A stretch of 64,000 nucleotides of DNA from Ruegeria_B marisflavi (GCF_025673445.1 NZ_JAOVQN010000005.1:150473-214472); one strand, 5' to 3'; counted from the stretch's first letter, positions 20,960 to 29,819 are shown. The notes: generated by a model not told the origin, from the sequence alone. Made by a program: numbers and translations.

Positions 20960-21238
20960 CTAAAGTTGTCGATGTTTTTTTAAAGATGTTGCCTTCAACC
21001 CTTCTTTTCCGTGCTCCGCAAAGGCTGAAACCCAACTGTTGAACTCTTCATCACTCAACCCGTAGATTTTCTTCGCATCAGTCAGAGGAATCAATCCGTA
21101 CAACACCCCACGAACCACAGCGATCTTTCGAGAGGCAACCCATCGCCTAGTGGTCGCCGGTGGAAGATCCGAACGCGTCATTTTGGTGCCGTCTGGTAAA
21201 GTGACTGATCGAGGGCCTTCAACCTTTCGCAAGAACAT
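20960..21238 (-). CDS. SciP-like DUF1153 protein (CtrA inhibitor homologue)
   Basis: A 92-residue protein with the DUF1153 pattern: 'LPDGTKMTRSDLPPATTRRWVASRK' type N-terminal half, then 'LSDEEFNSWVSAFAEHGKEGLKAT' and a basic tail ending KKHRQL. In Caulobacter, SciP is a small DNA-binding protein that restrains the cell-cycle regulator CtrA. That it does so here is family-based inference. The start at 21238 follows an AGGGATAGG ribosome site. It diverges from mnmA across 130 bases. Confidence 0.8.
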   Translation of the reverse strand: MFLRKVEGPRSVTLPDGTKMTRSDLPPATTRRWVASRKIAVVRGVLYGLIPLTDAKKIYGLSDEEFNSWVSAFAEHGKEGLKATSLKKHRQL

Positions 21239-21305
21239 TACCTATCCCTTCTTGTGTCAGGGTAACCTTAGCGACAGCCTACTTAATGCAGGGTGAAACC
21301 GCCCC

Positions 21306-21333
21306 TTGAGAGTAGTTCGGATTTTCCTATATT
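21306..21333 (+). promoter_or_regulatory. Sigma70-type promoter for mnmA
   Basis: TTGAGA (21306-21311) and TATATT (21328-21333) are separated by 16 bases and sit about 35 bases before the mnmA ATG. This is a good housekeeping-type match by eye. Confidence 0.55.
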
Positions 21334-21368
21334 CTGCCGGTCTTCCTTAATCGTCAGGAGCTGCCCCT

Positions 21369-22514
21369 ATGGCGCTGGACACCGAAATGCCGCTGAACTC
21401 GCTTGGCTTTGCCAAACCGCCCTCGGAAACGCGGGTGGTGGTTGCCATGTCGGGTGGCGTCGACAGCTCGGTCGTGGCCGCCTATCTGGCGGACCAGGGC
21501 TATGACGTGGTTGGCGTCACCTTGCAGCTCTACGATCACGGCGCGGCCCTGGCCAAGAAAGGCGCCTGTTGCGCCGGGATCGACATCCATGACGCCCGCC
21601 GCGTTGCTGAGGAACGCGGCTTTCCGCATTACGTGCTGGATTACGAAAACATCTTCAAGGATGCGGTGATAGACGAGTTCGCCGACAGCTATCTGGCCGG
21701 TGCCACCCCGGTCCCCTGCATCCGCTGCAACGAACGGGTGAAGTTCAAGGACCTGCTGGAAACCGCCCGCGATCTCGAAGCCGACTGCATGGCCACCGGC
21801 CATTACATCCAGCGCAAGATCGGCCCGAACGGGCCCGAGCTGCATTGCGCCGAGGATGCCAACCGCGACCAGTCCTATTTCCTGTTCTCGACCACGCCGG
21901 AACAGCTCGACTATCTGCGTTTTCCGCTGGGCCATCTGCCCTCCAAGGATGCAACCCGCGAAATGGCGGCGCAATATGGCCTAGCCGTGGCCGACAAGCC
22001 CGACAGCCAGGACATCTGTTTCGTGCCCAACGGCAACTATGCCAGCGTGATCGAGAAACTGCGCCCCGGCGCCGCTGAGCCGGGCGAGATCGTGCATGCC
22101 GATGGCCGCGTGCTGGGCAGTCACGAGGGCGTCATCCACTATACGATCGGCCAGCGCCGCGGCCTGGGCATCGGCGGCCTCAGCGATCCGCTCTATGTGG
22201 TGCGTCTGGACGTGGACAGGAAACAGGTGGTGGTCGGCCCCAAGGAGATGCTGGCCACCCGCACCATCCCGGTGCGCGAGATCAACTGGCTGGGCGACGC
22301 CCCCTTCACCTCGCACCCCGAATGGCACCTGTCGGTCAAGGTCCGCTCGACCCGCCCGCCGCGCGAAGCCATCGTGCGCCCGATCAGCGAGACCGAGGCC
22401 GAGGTAGAGCTGCTGACGCCAGAGGAAGGGGTGTCGCCCGGACAGGCCTGCGTGTTCTACGAAAGCGACGGCAGCCGCATCTTTGGCGGCGGCTGGATCT
22501 GGCGTGGGTATTGA
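21369..22514 (+). CDS. mnmA: tRNA-specific 2-thiouridylase MnmA
   Basis: MnmA adenylates and then thiolates U34 of Lys, Glu and Gln tRNAs in the cytoplasm. The 381-residue protein has the ATP pyrophosphatase P-loop SGGVDSS at residues 28-34. The nucleophile cysteine is near residue 120 (CIRCNERVKF) and the second catalytic cysteine near 217 (DSQDICFVP). The beta-barrel C-terminal part contains 'YTIGQRRGLGIGG'. Length is normal for the family. The ATG at 21369 has AGGAG 8 bases upstream. The downstream acetyltransferase overlaps its end. Confidence 0.95.
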   Translation: MALDTEMPLNSLGFAKPPSETRVVVAMSGGVDSSVVAAYLADQGYDVVGVTLQLYDHGAALAKKGACCAGIDIHDARRVAEERGFPHYVLDYENIFKDAVIDEFADSYLAGATPVPCIRCNERVKFKDLLETARDLEADCMATGHYIQRKIGPNGPELHCAEDANRDQSYFLFSTTPEQLDYLRFPLGHLPSKDATREMAAQYGLAVADKPDSQDICFVPNGNYASVIEKLRPGAAEPGEIVHADGRVLGSHEGVIHYTIGQRRGLGIGGLSDPLYVVRLDVDRKQVVVGPKEMLATRTIPVREINWLGDAPFTSHPEWHLSVKVRSTRPPREAIVRPISETEAEVELLTPEEGVSPGQACVFYESDGSRIFGGGWIWRGY

Positions 22515-23040
22515 GACGCTTCAAACCTCGCGCCTGACGCTCTGCCCGATGCAGGCAGAGCATGCCCCTGCCCTGCATGCCTTCTTTGGCGACCCGCAGG
22601 CGATGCGGTTCTTTGGCGAAACCCATACAGATCCGGCACAGACCGAGCGTTGGGTTGCCGGAACGCTGGCCGAGCCGCCCGAGCGGTGCCGCGAATACGT
22701 GCTGCTTCAGGACGGCGTGGCGATCGGCAAGGCCGGGCTGTGGGCCGTGCCCGAGCTCGGTTTCTTTCTACGCCGGGACCGCTGGGGCCAGGGGCTGATG
22801 CGCGAGGCGCTGACCGCCCTGCTGCCGCATCTTTTCGACACCATGCCCCTCGACCATATCCGGGCCGATGTCGACCCGCGCAACGCCGCCTCGCTGGGGT
22901 TGTTGCACCACCTTGGATTTGTCGAAACCCATCGCGCCAGCCGCACGATCCAGATCGGCGGGGAGTGGGCCGACAGCGTCTATCTCAGGCTTTCCCGCCC
23001 GGGTCAGACCAGATCGGTGCCGGTGTTGGACAGGACATAA
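22504..23040 (+). CDS. GNAT family N-acetyltransferase
   Basis: A RimJ/RimL-like acetyltransferase of about 178 residues. It starts 'GIETLQTSRLTLCPM' and carries the acetyl-CoA-binding segment 'RRDRWGQGLMREALTALL', followed by 'VDPRNAASLGLLHHLGF', both hallmarks of Acetyltransf_3. I favour the GTG at 22504, which overlaps the mnmA stop by 11 bases; a TTG at 22483 is also open. The substrate is unknown. The 3' end overlaps the convergent CadD-like gene by 37 bases. Confidence 0.8.
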   Translation: MGIETLQTSRLTLCPMQAEHAPALHAFFGDPQAMRFFGETHTDPAQTERWVAGTLAEPPERCREYVLLQDGVAIGKAGLWAVPELGFFLRRDRWGQGLMREALTALLPHLFDTMPLDHIRADVDPRNAASLGLLHHLGFVETHRASRTIQIGGEWADSVYLRLSRPGQTRSVPVLDRT

Positions 23041-23582
23041 AGGCCCGCGCCCAGCATGACCCAGGGCGCCAGTGCCTCCAGCCGGGCGGCCCAGCGGCCC
23101 AGCCCCTGGCGCAGGCTGCCAGCGGCGAAGCCGCCCATGCCGAGGGCCAGCGCAGCGCCCGAGGCCCCCGTCAGCCCGGCCCAACGATAGGCGGGGGCCG
23201 AGTCGGCCAAGAGCGGCGTCAGCACCGCGAAACTGTCGAGTGACAGGCTCAGGAACAGGACAGCGGTGGCCATAAGGCCGCGCCGCATTGGAACCTGCTG
23301 TTCTGCCTCCCCCTGCCCGCGCCACTGCGCGGCGATGCCGCGCAGGCCCAGAGCCAGCGGCACAAGCCCCAGATAGCCGATCCAATAGAGCGGCAGACCA
23401 CCCAGCCCCAGCGCCACGGCAAGCGCCGCGCTCAGAACCACGGCCTGTGCCAGCAGATAGCCGCCCACGGCGATGCGCGGTCCCGTGGCCACCACAAGCG
23501 CCAGCAGCAGCGCCAGATTGTCCAGATTGGTCAGGATCTGCGCCAGCGCCGCCGAGGCGGCAAAGCCCAAGAGCGCGCTCAC
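23004..23582 (-). CDS. CadD-like (cadmium resistance transporter family) membrane protein
   Basis: A 192-residue protein with about five or six hydrophobic helices. The first carries 'ILTNLDNLALLLAL', like the TNIDDL signature of CadD/LysE-superfamily exporters. The third has 'YWIGYLGLVPLALGLRGI', as in the CadD family. The substrate cannot be read from sequence; cadmium export is only the family name. The start (23582) overlaps the lpxB stop by 4 bases, so it is the last gene of the bamA-lpx operon. Confidence 0.55.
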   Translation of the reverse strand: MSALLGFAASAALAQILTNLDNLALLLALVVATGPRIAVGGYLLAQAVVLSAALAVALGLGGLPLYWIGYLGLVPLALGLRGIAAQWRGQGEAEQQVPMRRGLMATAVLFLSLSLDSFAVLTPLLADSAPAYRWAGLTGASGAALALGMGGFAAGSLRQGLGRWAARLEALAPWVMLGAGLYVLSNTGTDLV

Positions 23583-24736
23583 CCCGGCAACCGGTCCAGC
23601 ACCGCCTGCGCCGCGCGCAACCCGGGCGGAGGGCCGCCCCGGCCCAGACGCTCCATCGTCAGGCGCATCGCCGCATCCTGCGCGGCAGGGTCGGCATGCA
23701 CCGCCGCCAGCCGTGCGGCGATGTTCTCAGGCGTGCAGGCCGGGCCCAGGCATTCCGGCACCACCCGTGTCTCGCTGACCAGATTGACCAGCGTCACCGT
23801 GTCGATACTCACCATCCGCTCGGCGATCTTCTGGGTCAGCCAGTTCACCTTGTAGGCGATCACCATGGGCGTGCCCGCCGCCGCCAGTTCCAGCGACACG
23901 GTGCCCGAGGCCGCCAGTGCCAGATCGGCGGCGGCAAAGGCCGCGCGCTTACGCATAGCGGCCTGCGCAGGCGCCAGACCGCGTGGATCGACCAGCACAG
24001 GCGAGCCGGGCCAATCGGCTACGTGTTGCGCCACCTGATCGGCGACATGCGGCACCACCGGAACCAGCACCCGCATCTCTGGATGATCCGGCAGGAACTG
24101 TCGGAGCGCCGCGCCAAAGACTGGCGCCAGCCGCTCCACCTCGCCCCGTCGCGATCCGGGCAGCGCCAAGAGCAGCGGCGCGTCGCCAAGCCCCAGTTCC
24201 TCGCGCAGCGCCGCGATCTCGGCGCCGCTCGCCTCGGGCTCTCCCACCACAGGGTGGCCGACGAAATCGCATTCCATCCCGGCGCGCTCCATATAGGGCG
24301 GCTCAAATGGCAACAGCGCCAGCACGTGGTCGATCACCTTGGCCATTTTGTCGGCGCGTCCGGGCCGCCAAGCCCAGACGCTGGGCGCCACATAATGCAC
24401 GGTGCGGATGTCGCTGGCCTCTTTGACCAGCCGCGCCACACGCAGGCTGAAATCTGGGCTGTCGATGGTGATCATCACATCCGGCCGCATGTCCAGAACG
24501 GCCTTTGCAGTCTCCTCGATCCGGCGTTTCAGGTGAAAGTACTTAGGAAGCACCTCCACAAGTCCCATGATGCTGAGTTCGGCCATCGGAAACCGGCTGC
24601 ACAAACCCTGCGCTTCCATCGCAGGGCCACCAACGCCCTCGAACACCACGTCTGGGCGCAATGTCCGGAGCCCGTCCATCAGGGCACCCCCCAACCGGTC
24701 GCCCGAAGGTTCGCCAGCCAGGATGAAGACACGCAT
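23579..24736 (-). CDS. lpxB: Lipid-A-disaccharide synthase LpxB
   Basis: LpxB joins UDP-2,3-diacylglucosamine and lipid X into the lipid A disaccharide at the inner membrane. The 385-residue protein begins 'MRVFILAGEPSGDRLGG', contains 'EGVGGPAMEAQGL' near residues 34-46, 'VHYVAPSVWAWRPGR' near 117-131 and 'LALPGSRRGEVERL', all diagnostic of LpxB. Its start overlaps the lpxI stop by one base (TGATG). Confidence 0.95.
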   Translation of the reverse strand: MRVFILAGEPSGDRLGGALMDGLRTLRPDVVFEGVGGPAMEAQGLCSRFPMAELSIMGLVEVLPKYFHLKRRIEETAKAVLDMRPDVMITIDSPDFSLRVARLVKEASDIRTVHYVAPSVWAWRPGRADKMAKVIDHVLALLPFEPPYMERAGMECDFVGHPVVGEPEASGAEIAALREELGLGDAPLLLALPGSRRGEVERLAPVFGAALRQFLPDHPEMRVLVPVVPHVADQVAQHVADWPGSPVLVDPRGLAPAQAAMRKRAAFAAADLALAASGTVSLELAAAGTPMVIAYKVNWLTQKIAERMVSIDTVTLVNLVSETRVVPECLGPACTPENIAARLAAVHADPAAQDAAMRLTMERLGRGGPPPGLRAAQAVLDRLPG

Positions 24737-25530
24737 CAGGAGCTACGCTCCCGCACCATCAGGAACAGACCCAGCCGGTCACACTCGGCAATAACCCGAG
24801 GGTGGTCCAGCACGATGACACCCGCCGCTTCGATCACGATCCCGGACAGCCCGGCGGCCGTGGCCGCCGTCACGGTGCCAATTCCGATCGTAGGCAGATC
24901 GACCCGCCGGTCTTGCCCCGCTTTCGGTGCCTTGAACAGAACGCCACCGCCCGCGTCGGGGCGTTGGGTCAGGCTTTGCAGCATCCAGTCGGTGCCATAG
25001 ACGGTTTCAATGGCCAATGCCTGCCGCTGATAGACAACGCAGGCCTGCCCGACATCGACCGGCGCAAGGGCCTCCATGATGCCAGCGGCGCGCACGGCAT
25101 CCTCCAGATCGGCTGCCGAGGGGTGCATGGTGGTGGCGCACCCCGGATTGGGCAACAGCGCAGGCGCGATCTCATGCGCCGCGCGCACCGTAAGGCCCGC
25201 GTGCTCCAGAACGCCGATCACCGCGCGCAAGGCGCCATCGTCGCCCGCCATCATCGCTTTTTGAAACACTGGGATCAAAGGCAGGGTTGCCGCGTCGATC
25301 TTGGACGGGTCGATTTGCGGGCGGCGGATGCTTCCCGCCAGACAGACCTCGTCAATCCCCCGCTGTTTCAACTCGGAAATCAGCGAGCCCATCGTTTCCA
25401 GTCTGAAGGACAGATCCACGGCCAGATCGTCCGGCTCGAACCCTTCAAGTGCGCAGACCAATGGTGGTTCGTCCAGTGCCACAGAAATTGCACCTGGCAA
25501 GGCCCCCTGCCCGCAAAGCAACGCGATCAT
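24736..25530 (-). CDS. lpxI: UDP-2,3-diacylglucosamine pyrophosphatase LpxI
   Basis: LpxI (DUF1009) hydrolyses UDP-2,3-diacylglucosamine to lipid X and UMP, replacing LpxH in many alphaproteobacteria. The 264-residue protein begins 'MIALLCGQGALPGAI' and has 'VCLAGSIRRPQIDPS', a C-terminal domain with 'ALAIETVYGTDWML', 'DLPTIGIGTVTAA' and 'AAGVIVLDHP', as in the family. It sits between lpxA (3-base gap) and lpxB (1-base overlap), the position expected for the step between their reactions. Confidence 0.92.
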   Translation of the reverse strand: MIALLCGQGALPGAISVALDEPPLVCALEGFEPDDLAVDLSFRLETMGSLISELKQRGIDEVCLAGSIRRPQIDPSKIDAATLPLIPVFQKAMMAGDDGALRAVIGVLEHAGLTVRAAHEIAPALLPNPGCATTMHPSAADLEDAVRAAGIMEALAPVDVGQACVVYQRQALAIETVYGTDWMLQSLTQRPDAGGGVLFKAPKAGQDRRVDLPTIGIGTVTAATAAGLSGIVIEAAGVIVLDHPRVIAECDRLGLFLMVRERSS

Positions 25531-25533
25531 GGC

Positions 25534-26319
25534 TCAGGCTCCGGGCGTCAGAAAGGAACGGTCGCTATGGGCCCGCACAAACTCGACGATCTCCTGCACT
25601 TGGGCGCTTTCGGCGCTTTCGGCCAGACGCTCGATCCGCTCAAGAAAGGTGCCTTGCCCCTCGGACAGTTCCTTGAAGGCGGCCCGCAAGGCCGAGATTT
25701 CGGTGCGCGGCAATCCCGCACGCTTGAGCCCCACTAGGTTGAGCCCGGCAAGAACCCCGCTGTCAGAGTTGACCAGGCCATAGGGGATGACATCATGCGT
25801 GACCTTGGCGAGGCCACCGATGATCGCGCCCCGGCCGATGCGCACCCATTGATGCACCCCGGCCAGGCCGCCAACGATCACGTCGTCTTCCAGCACCACA
25901 TGACCGGCGATGGCGACACTGTTGACCACGATGACTCTGTCACCGATCTGGGCATCATGCGCGACGTGGCAACCAGCCATGAACAGCCCATCATTTCCGA
26001 TCCGTGTGACGCCGCCGCCGCCAGCGGTACCAACATTGATCGTTACATGTTCGCGGATCCGGTTACGTGCTCCGATTTCCAGCCGTGTCTCCTCGCCCCC
26101 GAACTTCTTGTCCTGGGGGATTTCGCCGATAACGGCGAAGTTGAAAATCACGGTATCCTCGCCAACCGAGGTATTGCCGGTGACCACCACGTGGCTTTTT
26201 AGTTCGACCCGATCCGCCAGAACCACATTTGGACCGACCACGCAGAACGGGCCGATGACGCAATCCTGACCGATCTTCGCGCCCTCTTCAATGACAGCGC
26301 TAGGGTGAATGCGGCTCAT
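25534..26319 (-). CDS. lpxA: Acyl-ACP--UDP-N-acetylglucosamine O-acyltransferase LpxA
   Basis: LpxA carries out the first step of lipid A synthesis. The 261-residue protein has the left-handed parallel beta-helix of hexapeptide repeats (IHPSAVIEEGAKIGQDCVIG onward) and an LpxA-type middle 'IGEIPQDKKFGGEETRL'. The catalytic histidine is near residue 121 in CHVAHDA. The C-terminal helical part includes 'GLNLVGLKRAGLPR'. The start overlaps the fabZ stop by 4 bases (ATGA). Confidence 0.95.
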   Translation of the reverse strand: MSRIHPSAVIEEGAKIGQDCVIGPFCVVGPNVVLADRVELKSHVVVTGNTSVGEDTVIFNFAVIGEIPQDKKFGGEETRLEIGARNRIREHVTINVGTAGGGGVTRIGNDGLFMAGCHVAHDAQIGDRVIVVNSVAIAGHVVLEDDVIVGGLAGVHQWVRIGRGAIIGGLAKVTHDVIPYGLVNSDSGVLAGLNLVGLKRAGLPRTEISALRAAFKELSEGQGTFLERIERLAESAESAQVQEIVEFVRAHSDRSFLTPGA

Positions 26320-26789
26320 TTACTTTTTTCTCCGGTAAGGTCGACATAGGCCGAAAACTCGGCTTCTGCCGCCACTTCACCGTCGACCGTCGCGACACCT
26401 TTGAACTTGAAGATCTTGCCGCCCATCTTGCCGCGCAACGTCTCGACGTGCATTTTCATGACATCACCTGGCACCACCTTGCGGCGGAACTTGCAGTTAT
26501 CAATGTTCATAAAATAGATCAGCAGCTCGCTGTCGATGATATCCATGCCGACACCCAGCATCACGCCGGCTGTTTGCGCCATAGCTTCGACGATTGTCAC
26601 GCCGGGCATGATTGGCGTTCCAGGGAAATGGCCCTGGAAATGCGGTTCGTTCATTGTGACATTCTTGATGCCCACGGACGAAGAGTAGCCGTTGATCTCG
26701 ATCACCTTGTCCACGAGAAGAAACGGATAGCGATGCGGGAGAATCCGCTGGATCAACTGGATGTCGGCACTCTTGGTTTCAGTGGTCAT
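26316..26789 (-). CDS. fabZ: 3-hydroxyacyl-[ACP] dehydratase FabZ
   Basis: FabZ dehydrates 3-hydroxyacyl-ACP in fatty acid elongation and competes with LpxA for 3-hydroxymyristoyl-ACP. The 157-residue hot-dog protein has 'ILPHRYPFLLVDKV' at residues 16-29, the catalytic histidine in GHFPGTPIMPGV (near residue 54) and the catalytic glutamate in VEAMAQ (near 68). In many genomes lpxD lies just upstream of fabZ; here the gap to the ompH gene is only 78 bases and lpxD is absent. Confidence 0.95.
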   Translation of the reverse strand: MTTETKSADIQLIQRILPHRYPFLLVDKVIEINGYSSSVGIKNVTMNEPHFQGHFPGTPIMPGVTIVEAMAQTAGVMLGVGMDIIDSELLIYFMNIDNCKFRRKVVPGDVMKMHVETLRGKMGGKIFKFKGVATVDGEVAAEAEFSAYVDLTGEKSK

Positions 26790-26867
26790 GCGGTGCAGGT
26801 CCTGTATTCGATTTGTTCATCAGGAATTAACAATACTGACAGACAACAGCAAGCAAAGCCGAACCAG

Positions 26868-27449
26868 TCAGTTGTTGCCGTTCTTGCGCAACGCACTGCC
26901 GTCACCAATCGCTTCGTCGATCCGACTGATCGCCAAGGCCGTGACATCGGTTGAATCGAGGCTGAAGAACACTGTCGACCGGTCCAGAATGACGCTGGCA
27001 CCAGTATCCCTCATCAAGGCGCCTAGGATGGGTCGGGTCAGTTCCACAAAGGCGGTGCGCGCGGCGTCGCCGCGCCGGGCCAGTGTCTCCCGCTTGGCTT
27101 CCTGATTCTCCCGGTGAGATTGCACCTTTCGGTCAAAGGCTTCGGCAAGAACGCGGAACGCATCAGGCTCCATCTTGGCGCGCCTTTCGGTCAAGTCCAG
27201 TTCCTCTCGGCTGAGCTCAGCGATGATACGCTCGTTCTCGGCCGCCAATAGTGCACCTTCGGCCTCGATTTCGTCGATGACCCGCCGCCCGTAAGCCGAC
27301 TTTGCAAATAGGATCTCGCCCGAAATCGTCAGCACTTCGTGCCGCGGCAATCCCAACTGCTGAGCCGACGCAGAGCCGGGAGCTGCAAGGGCCAGGGCGA
27401 GTGCGACCGTCTGACCCAGCCGCCACCGCCCTGTGCTGTTACGTGACAT
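26868..27449 (-). CDS. OmpH/Skp family periplasmic chaperone
   Basis: A 193-residue protein with a signal peptide (hydrophobic residues about 14-29, cut after SASAQ) and an OmpH/Skp domain. It has 'ILFAKSAYGRRVIDEIEAEG' type N-terminal beta strand, a long charged helical arm through residues 60-125, and a final 'VILDRSTVFFSLDSTDVT'. Skp-like proteins hold unfolded outer-membrane proteins for BamA. The gene starts 7 bases after the bamA stop, the usual pairing. Confidence 0.85.
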   Translation of the reverse strand: MSRNSTGRWRLGQTVALALALAAPGSASAQQLGLPRHEVLTISGEILFAKSAYGRRVIDEIEAEGALLAAENERIIAELSREELDLTERRAKMEPDAFRVLAEAFDRKVQSHRENQEAKRETLARRGDAARTAFVELTRPILGALMRDTGASVILDRSTVFFSLDSTDVTALAISRIDEAIGDGSALRKNGNN

Positions 27450-27455
27450 TGGCGA

Positions 27456-29819
27456 TCAGAACCGCGCCTGAATTGTCAGGTCGAAACTTTGTTCCTTGTC
27501 AAAGGTCTCTTTCTTGAGCGCCTTGGAGAAGTTGAACCGAAGCGGTCCGAAGGCCGTCGTCCACAGCAGCGAGAAACCGATCACATGACGGAAAGACCCA
27601 TCTGCACCCACGATCGTTCCTCCGGCCGTGTTCACATCGCTCAGGTCCCAGACGTTACCGACGTCATAGAACAAACCGCCTCGCAGGCCCAGTTCCTCGG
27701 GAAGGCCCAGAGGAAACTCTGCTTCGAACCGCGCCACAGCGTAATAGTTTCCGCCAAGCGCGTCGTTCACCCCATTGGACAAGTCACGCGGCCCCACACC
27801 CGCCGGCTCAAAGCCGCGGAACGTATTCGGCCCGATGACAAACCGGTCGATCGCTCGGCTAAATCCGCTTCCCTGCCAACTGAAGGCACCGACATCCAGC
27901 GAGGCGCGCAACGTGATTTCCTCGTGCCAGACCCGTGTCTGGGCGATAGCGCGCGCGTTAGTCTTGAAATACTCGTTGTCGCCGCCGAGACCAGCCGCAT
28001 CGACACCGACCTCGAACAGGACCCCGGCATTCGGGTTAAGCCCACCGATCCGGCTGTCATAGGAATAGGTCAGCCCCATTGAACTGGTCGTCAAGCGCCC
28101 TTGGGCGATTTCGCTTGCGATGACCGCGCCACTGACAGATGTGGCGCTGCGCTTGATCATCTCGCTGGCATCCCAACGGTATCTAAGTTGCAGACTGGAC
28201 AATTCGCCCAATCGGAAGGTCAGCCCAGGAGCAAAGAAGCGCCGATCTGTGTCGTAGCTGGCAAAACTCGAATTGGTCGCCGAAACCCCCAGATCGATAT
28301 CGAACTTCAGATCGCGGCCCAGCAACTGCGGTTCGGTAAAGGACAGGATGTACTGTTCGGCATCCTGTGCGGTCGACAGGGTTAAGCCCAGACGCTGGCC
28401 CCGGCCAAGGAAGTTGCTTTCGCTAAGCCCGATGGCAACGCCAAAACCGTCGGACACCGAGTAGCTACCGCCAAAACTCAGCGAGCCGGTCGGTTGTTCC
28501 TCGACATCCACATCGACGATGACTTGGCTCGGGGTCGAACCTTCGCGGGTTTCCACGTTCGCATCGGCAAAGAACCCCAATGCTCTGATGCGTTCGGCAC
28601 TTTCTCGGATTTCTCGCGGATTGAACGGATCACCTTCAACCGTGCGGAATTGACGACGGATCACCCGGTCCAAGGTGGTGGTATTGCCTTCGATGTCGAT
28701 CCGCTCGACGAAAATACGGGGCCCTTTCACCAGAGCGAACTCGATATCCAGCGTCAGATCCCGGTCGTTTCGCTTAATCCGCGGTTCAACCCGCAGAAAA
28801 TCGACGCCCTTCTTGAGTCCAAGGCGCTCTTGCCGGGCGATCGAGTTCTCCACCAGGCTTGGGGAATAGACCACGCCCGGTTTGACCTTGAGCGCAGCCT
28901 GGAACTCGGCGGCGTCTACACCCGGGATTTCGCTGACCGTGGTGATATTGCCAAAGGAAAACTGCTGGCCTTCAGTTACATCCATAACCAGATAGAAGGC
29001 ATCTCTTTCCCTGGTAAACTCGACATTGGCACTGTTTACGCGGAAATCGACATACCCCCGCGACAGGTAGAAATCGCGAAGAACCTGCTTGTCGAACTCG
29101 ATCCGGTCGGCAATGAAGGTATCAGACCGAATGAAGGTCCGGAGAAGACCCGCCTGCTTTGTCTCGAGAATGCGGCGCAGGCGCCGGTCCGAAAACGCTC
29201 GGTTGCCCACAAAGCTAACGCGCTCGATCTCGATCGTATCGCCTTCGGCAATCTCGAAAACCAGGTCGACCCTGTTGTCGCTGCGGCGGATTATCCTCGG
29301 AACAACCGTTGCCGCCACACGTCCCTGCGTCGAATAGATTTCGGCGATCGTCGCCGCATCGCGTTCTGCCTGCTCTGCGGTAAACACGCGCCGAGATTCC
29401 GAGGTGATAGCCCCCTGGAGGGTTTCGTCCTTAATCCGTTTATTGCCTTCGAAGTTGATTTTGTTGATAGTCGGGAACTCGGTGACCTTGATCACCAGGG
29501 TGTTGCCGCGCGGAATCATCTCAACTGTCTCGAAGACGCCACTTTCAAGCACGCGTTGATAGGCATCGTTGAGTTGCCCGGCGCTGACTTCCTTACCCCG
29601 TTCGATTCCGGTTCTCGCCACGATTGTCGAGCTTTCGATACGCTGGTTCCCTTCAACCTGAACCGACGTAAAGGTATAGGATTGTGCGAATGCCGTTTGC
29701 GGCAACCCGACCAAACTCGTTGCCGTCAAAAGAAAAATCGCTGAGACAGAATTCATCAACATATGGCTGCCAGAAATTCGACCGCCACAGTATCTACCTG
29801 TACCACTCCCGTTTTTCAT
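27456..29819 (-). CDS. bamA: Outer membrane protein assembly factor BamA
   Basis: BamA is the Omp85 core of the complex inserting beta-barrel proteins into the outer membrane. The protein of about 787 residues has a signal region ending 'QTAFAQS', five POTRA domains (first 'YTFTSVQVEGNQRIESST', later 'IFVERIDIEGNTTTLDRVI') and a 16-strand barrel ending in phenylalanine (IQARF). The VRGF-type lid motif appears as 'FRGFEPAGVGPRD'. I chose ATG 29819; ATG 29762 gives a more usual signal peptide length, and a TTG at 29831 is also open. No start has a strong ribosome site. It is the first gene of the bamA-lpxB operon. Confidence 0.93.
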   Translation of the reverse strand: MKNGSGTGRYCGGRISGSHMLMNSVSAIFLLTATSLVGLPQTAFAQSYTFTSVQVEGNQRIESSTIVARTGIERGKEVSAGQLNDAYQRVLESGVFETVEMIPRGNTLVIKVTEFPTINKINFEGNKRIKDETLQGAITSESRRVFTAEQAERDAATIAEIYSTQGRVAATVVPRIIRRSDNRVDLVFEIAEGDTIEIERVSFVGNRAFSDRRLRRILETKQAGLLRTFIRSDTFIADRIEFDKQVLRDFYLSRGYVDFRVNSANVEFTRERDAFYLVMDVTEGQQFSFGNITTVSEIPGVDAAEFQAALKVKPGVVYSPSLVENSIARQERLGLKKGVDFLRVEPRIKRNDRDLTLDIEFALVKGPRIFVERIDIEGNTTTLDRVIRRQFRTVEGDPFNPREIRESAERIRALGFFADANVETREGSTPSQVIVDVDVEEQPTGSLSFGGSYSVSDGFGVAIGLSESNFLGRGQRLGLTLSTAQDAEQYILSFTEPQLLGRDLKFDIDLGVSATNSSFASYDTDRRFFAPGLTFRLGELSSLQLRYRWDASEMIKRSATSVSGAVIASEIAQGRLTTSSMGLTYSYDSRIGGLNPNAGVLFEVGVDAAGLGGDNEYFKTNARAIAQTRVWHEEITLRASLDVGAFSWQGSGFSRAIDRFVIGPNTFRGFEPAGVGPRDLSNGVNDALGGNYYAVARFEAEFPLGLPEELGLRGGLFYDVGNVWDLSDVNTAGGTIVGADGSFRHVIGFSLLWTTAFGPLRFNFSKALKKETFDKEQSFDLTIQARF

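Noticed and set aside
22768..23385. Minus-strand frame of 205 codons around the GNAT/CadD-like junction
   Set aside because: It is an overlapping frame of the CadD-like gene with a low-complexity Arg/Gly/Ala product.
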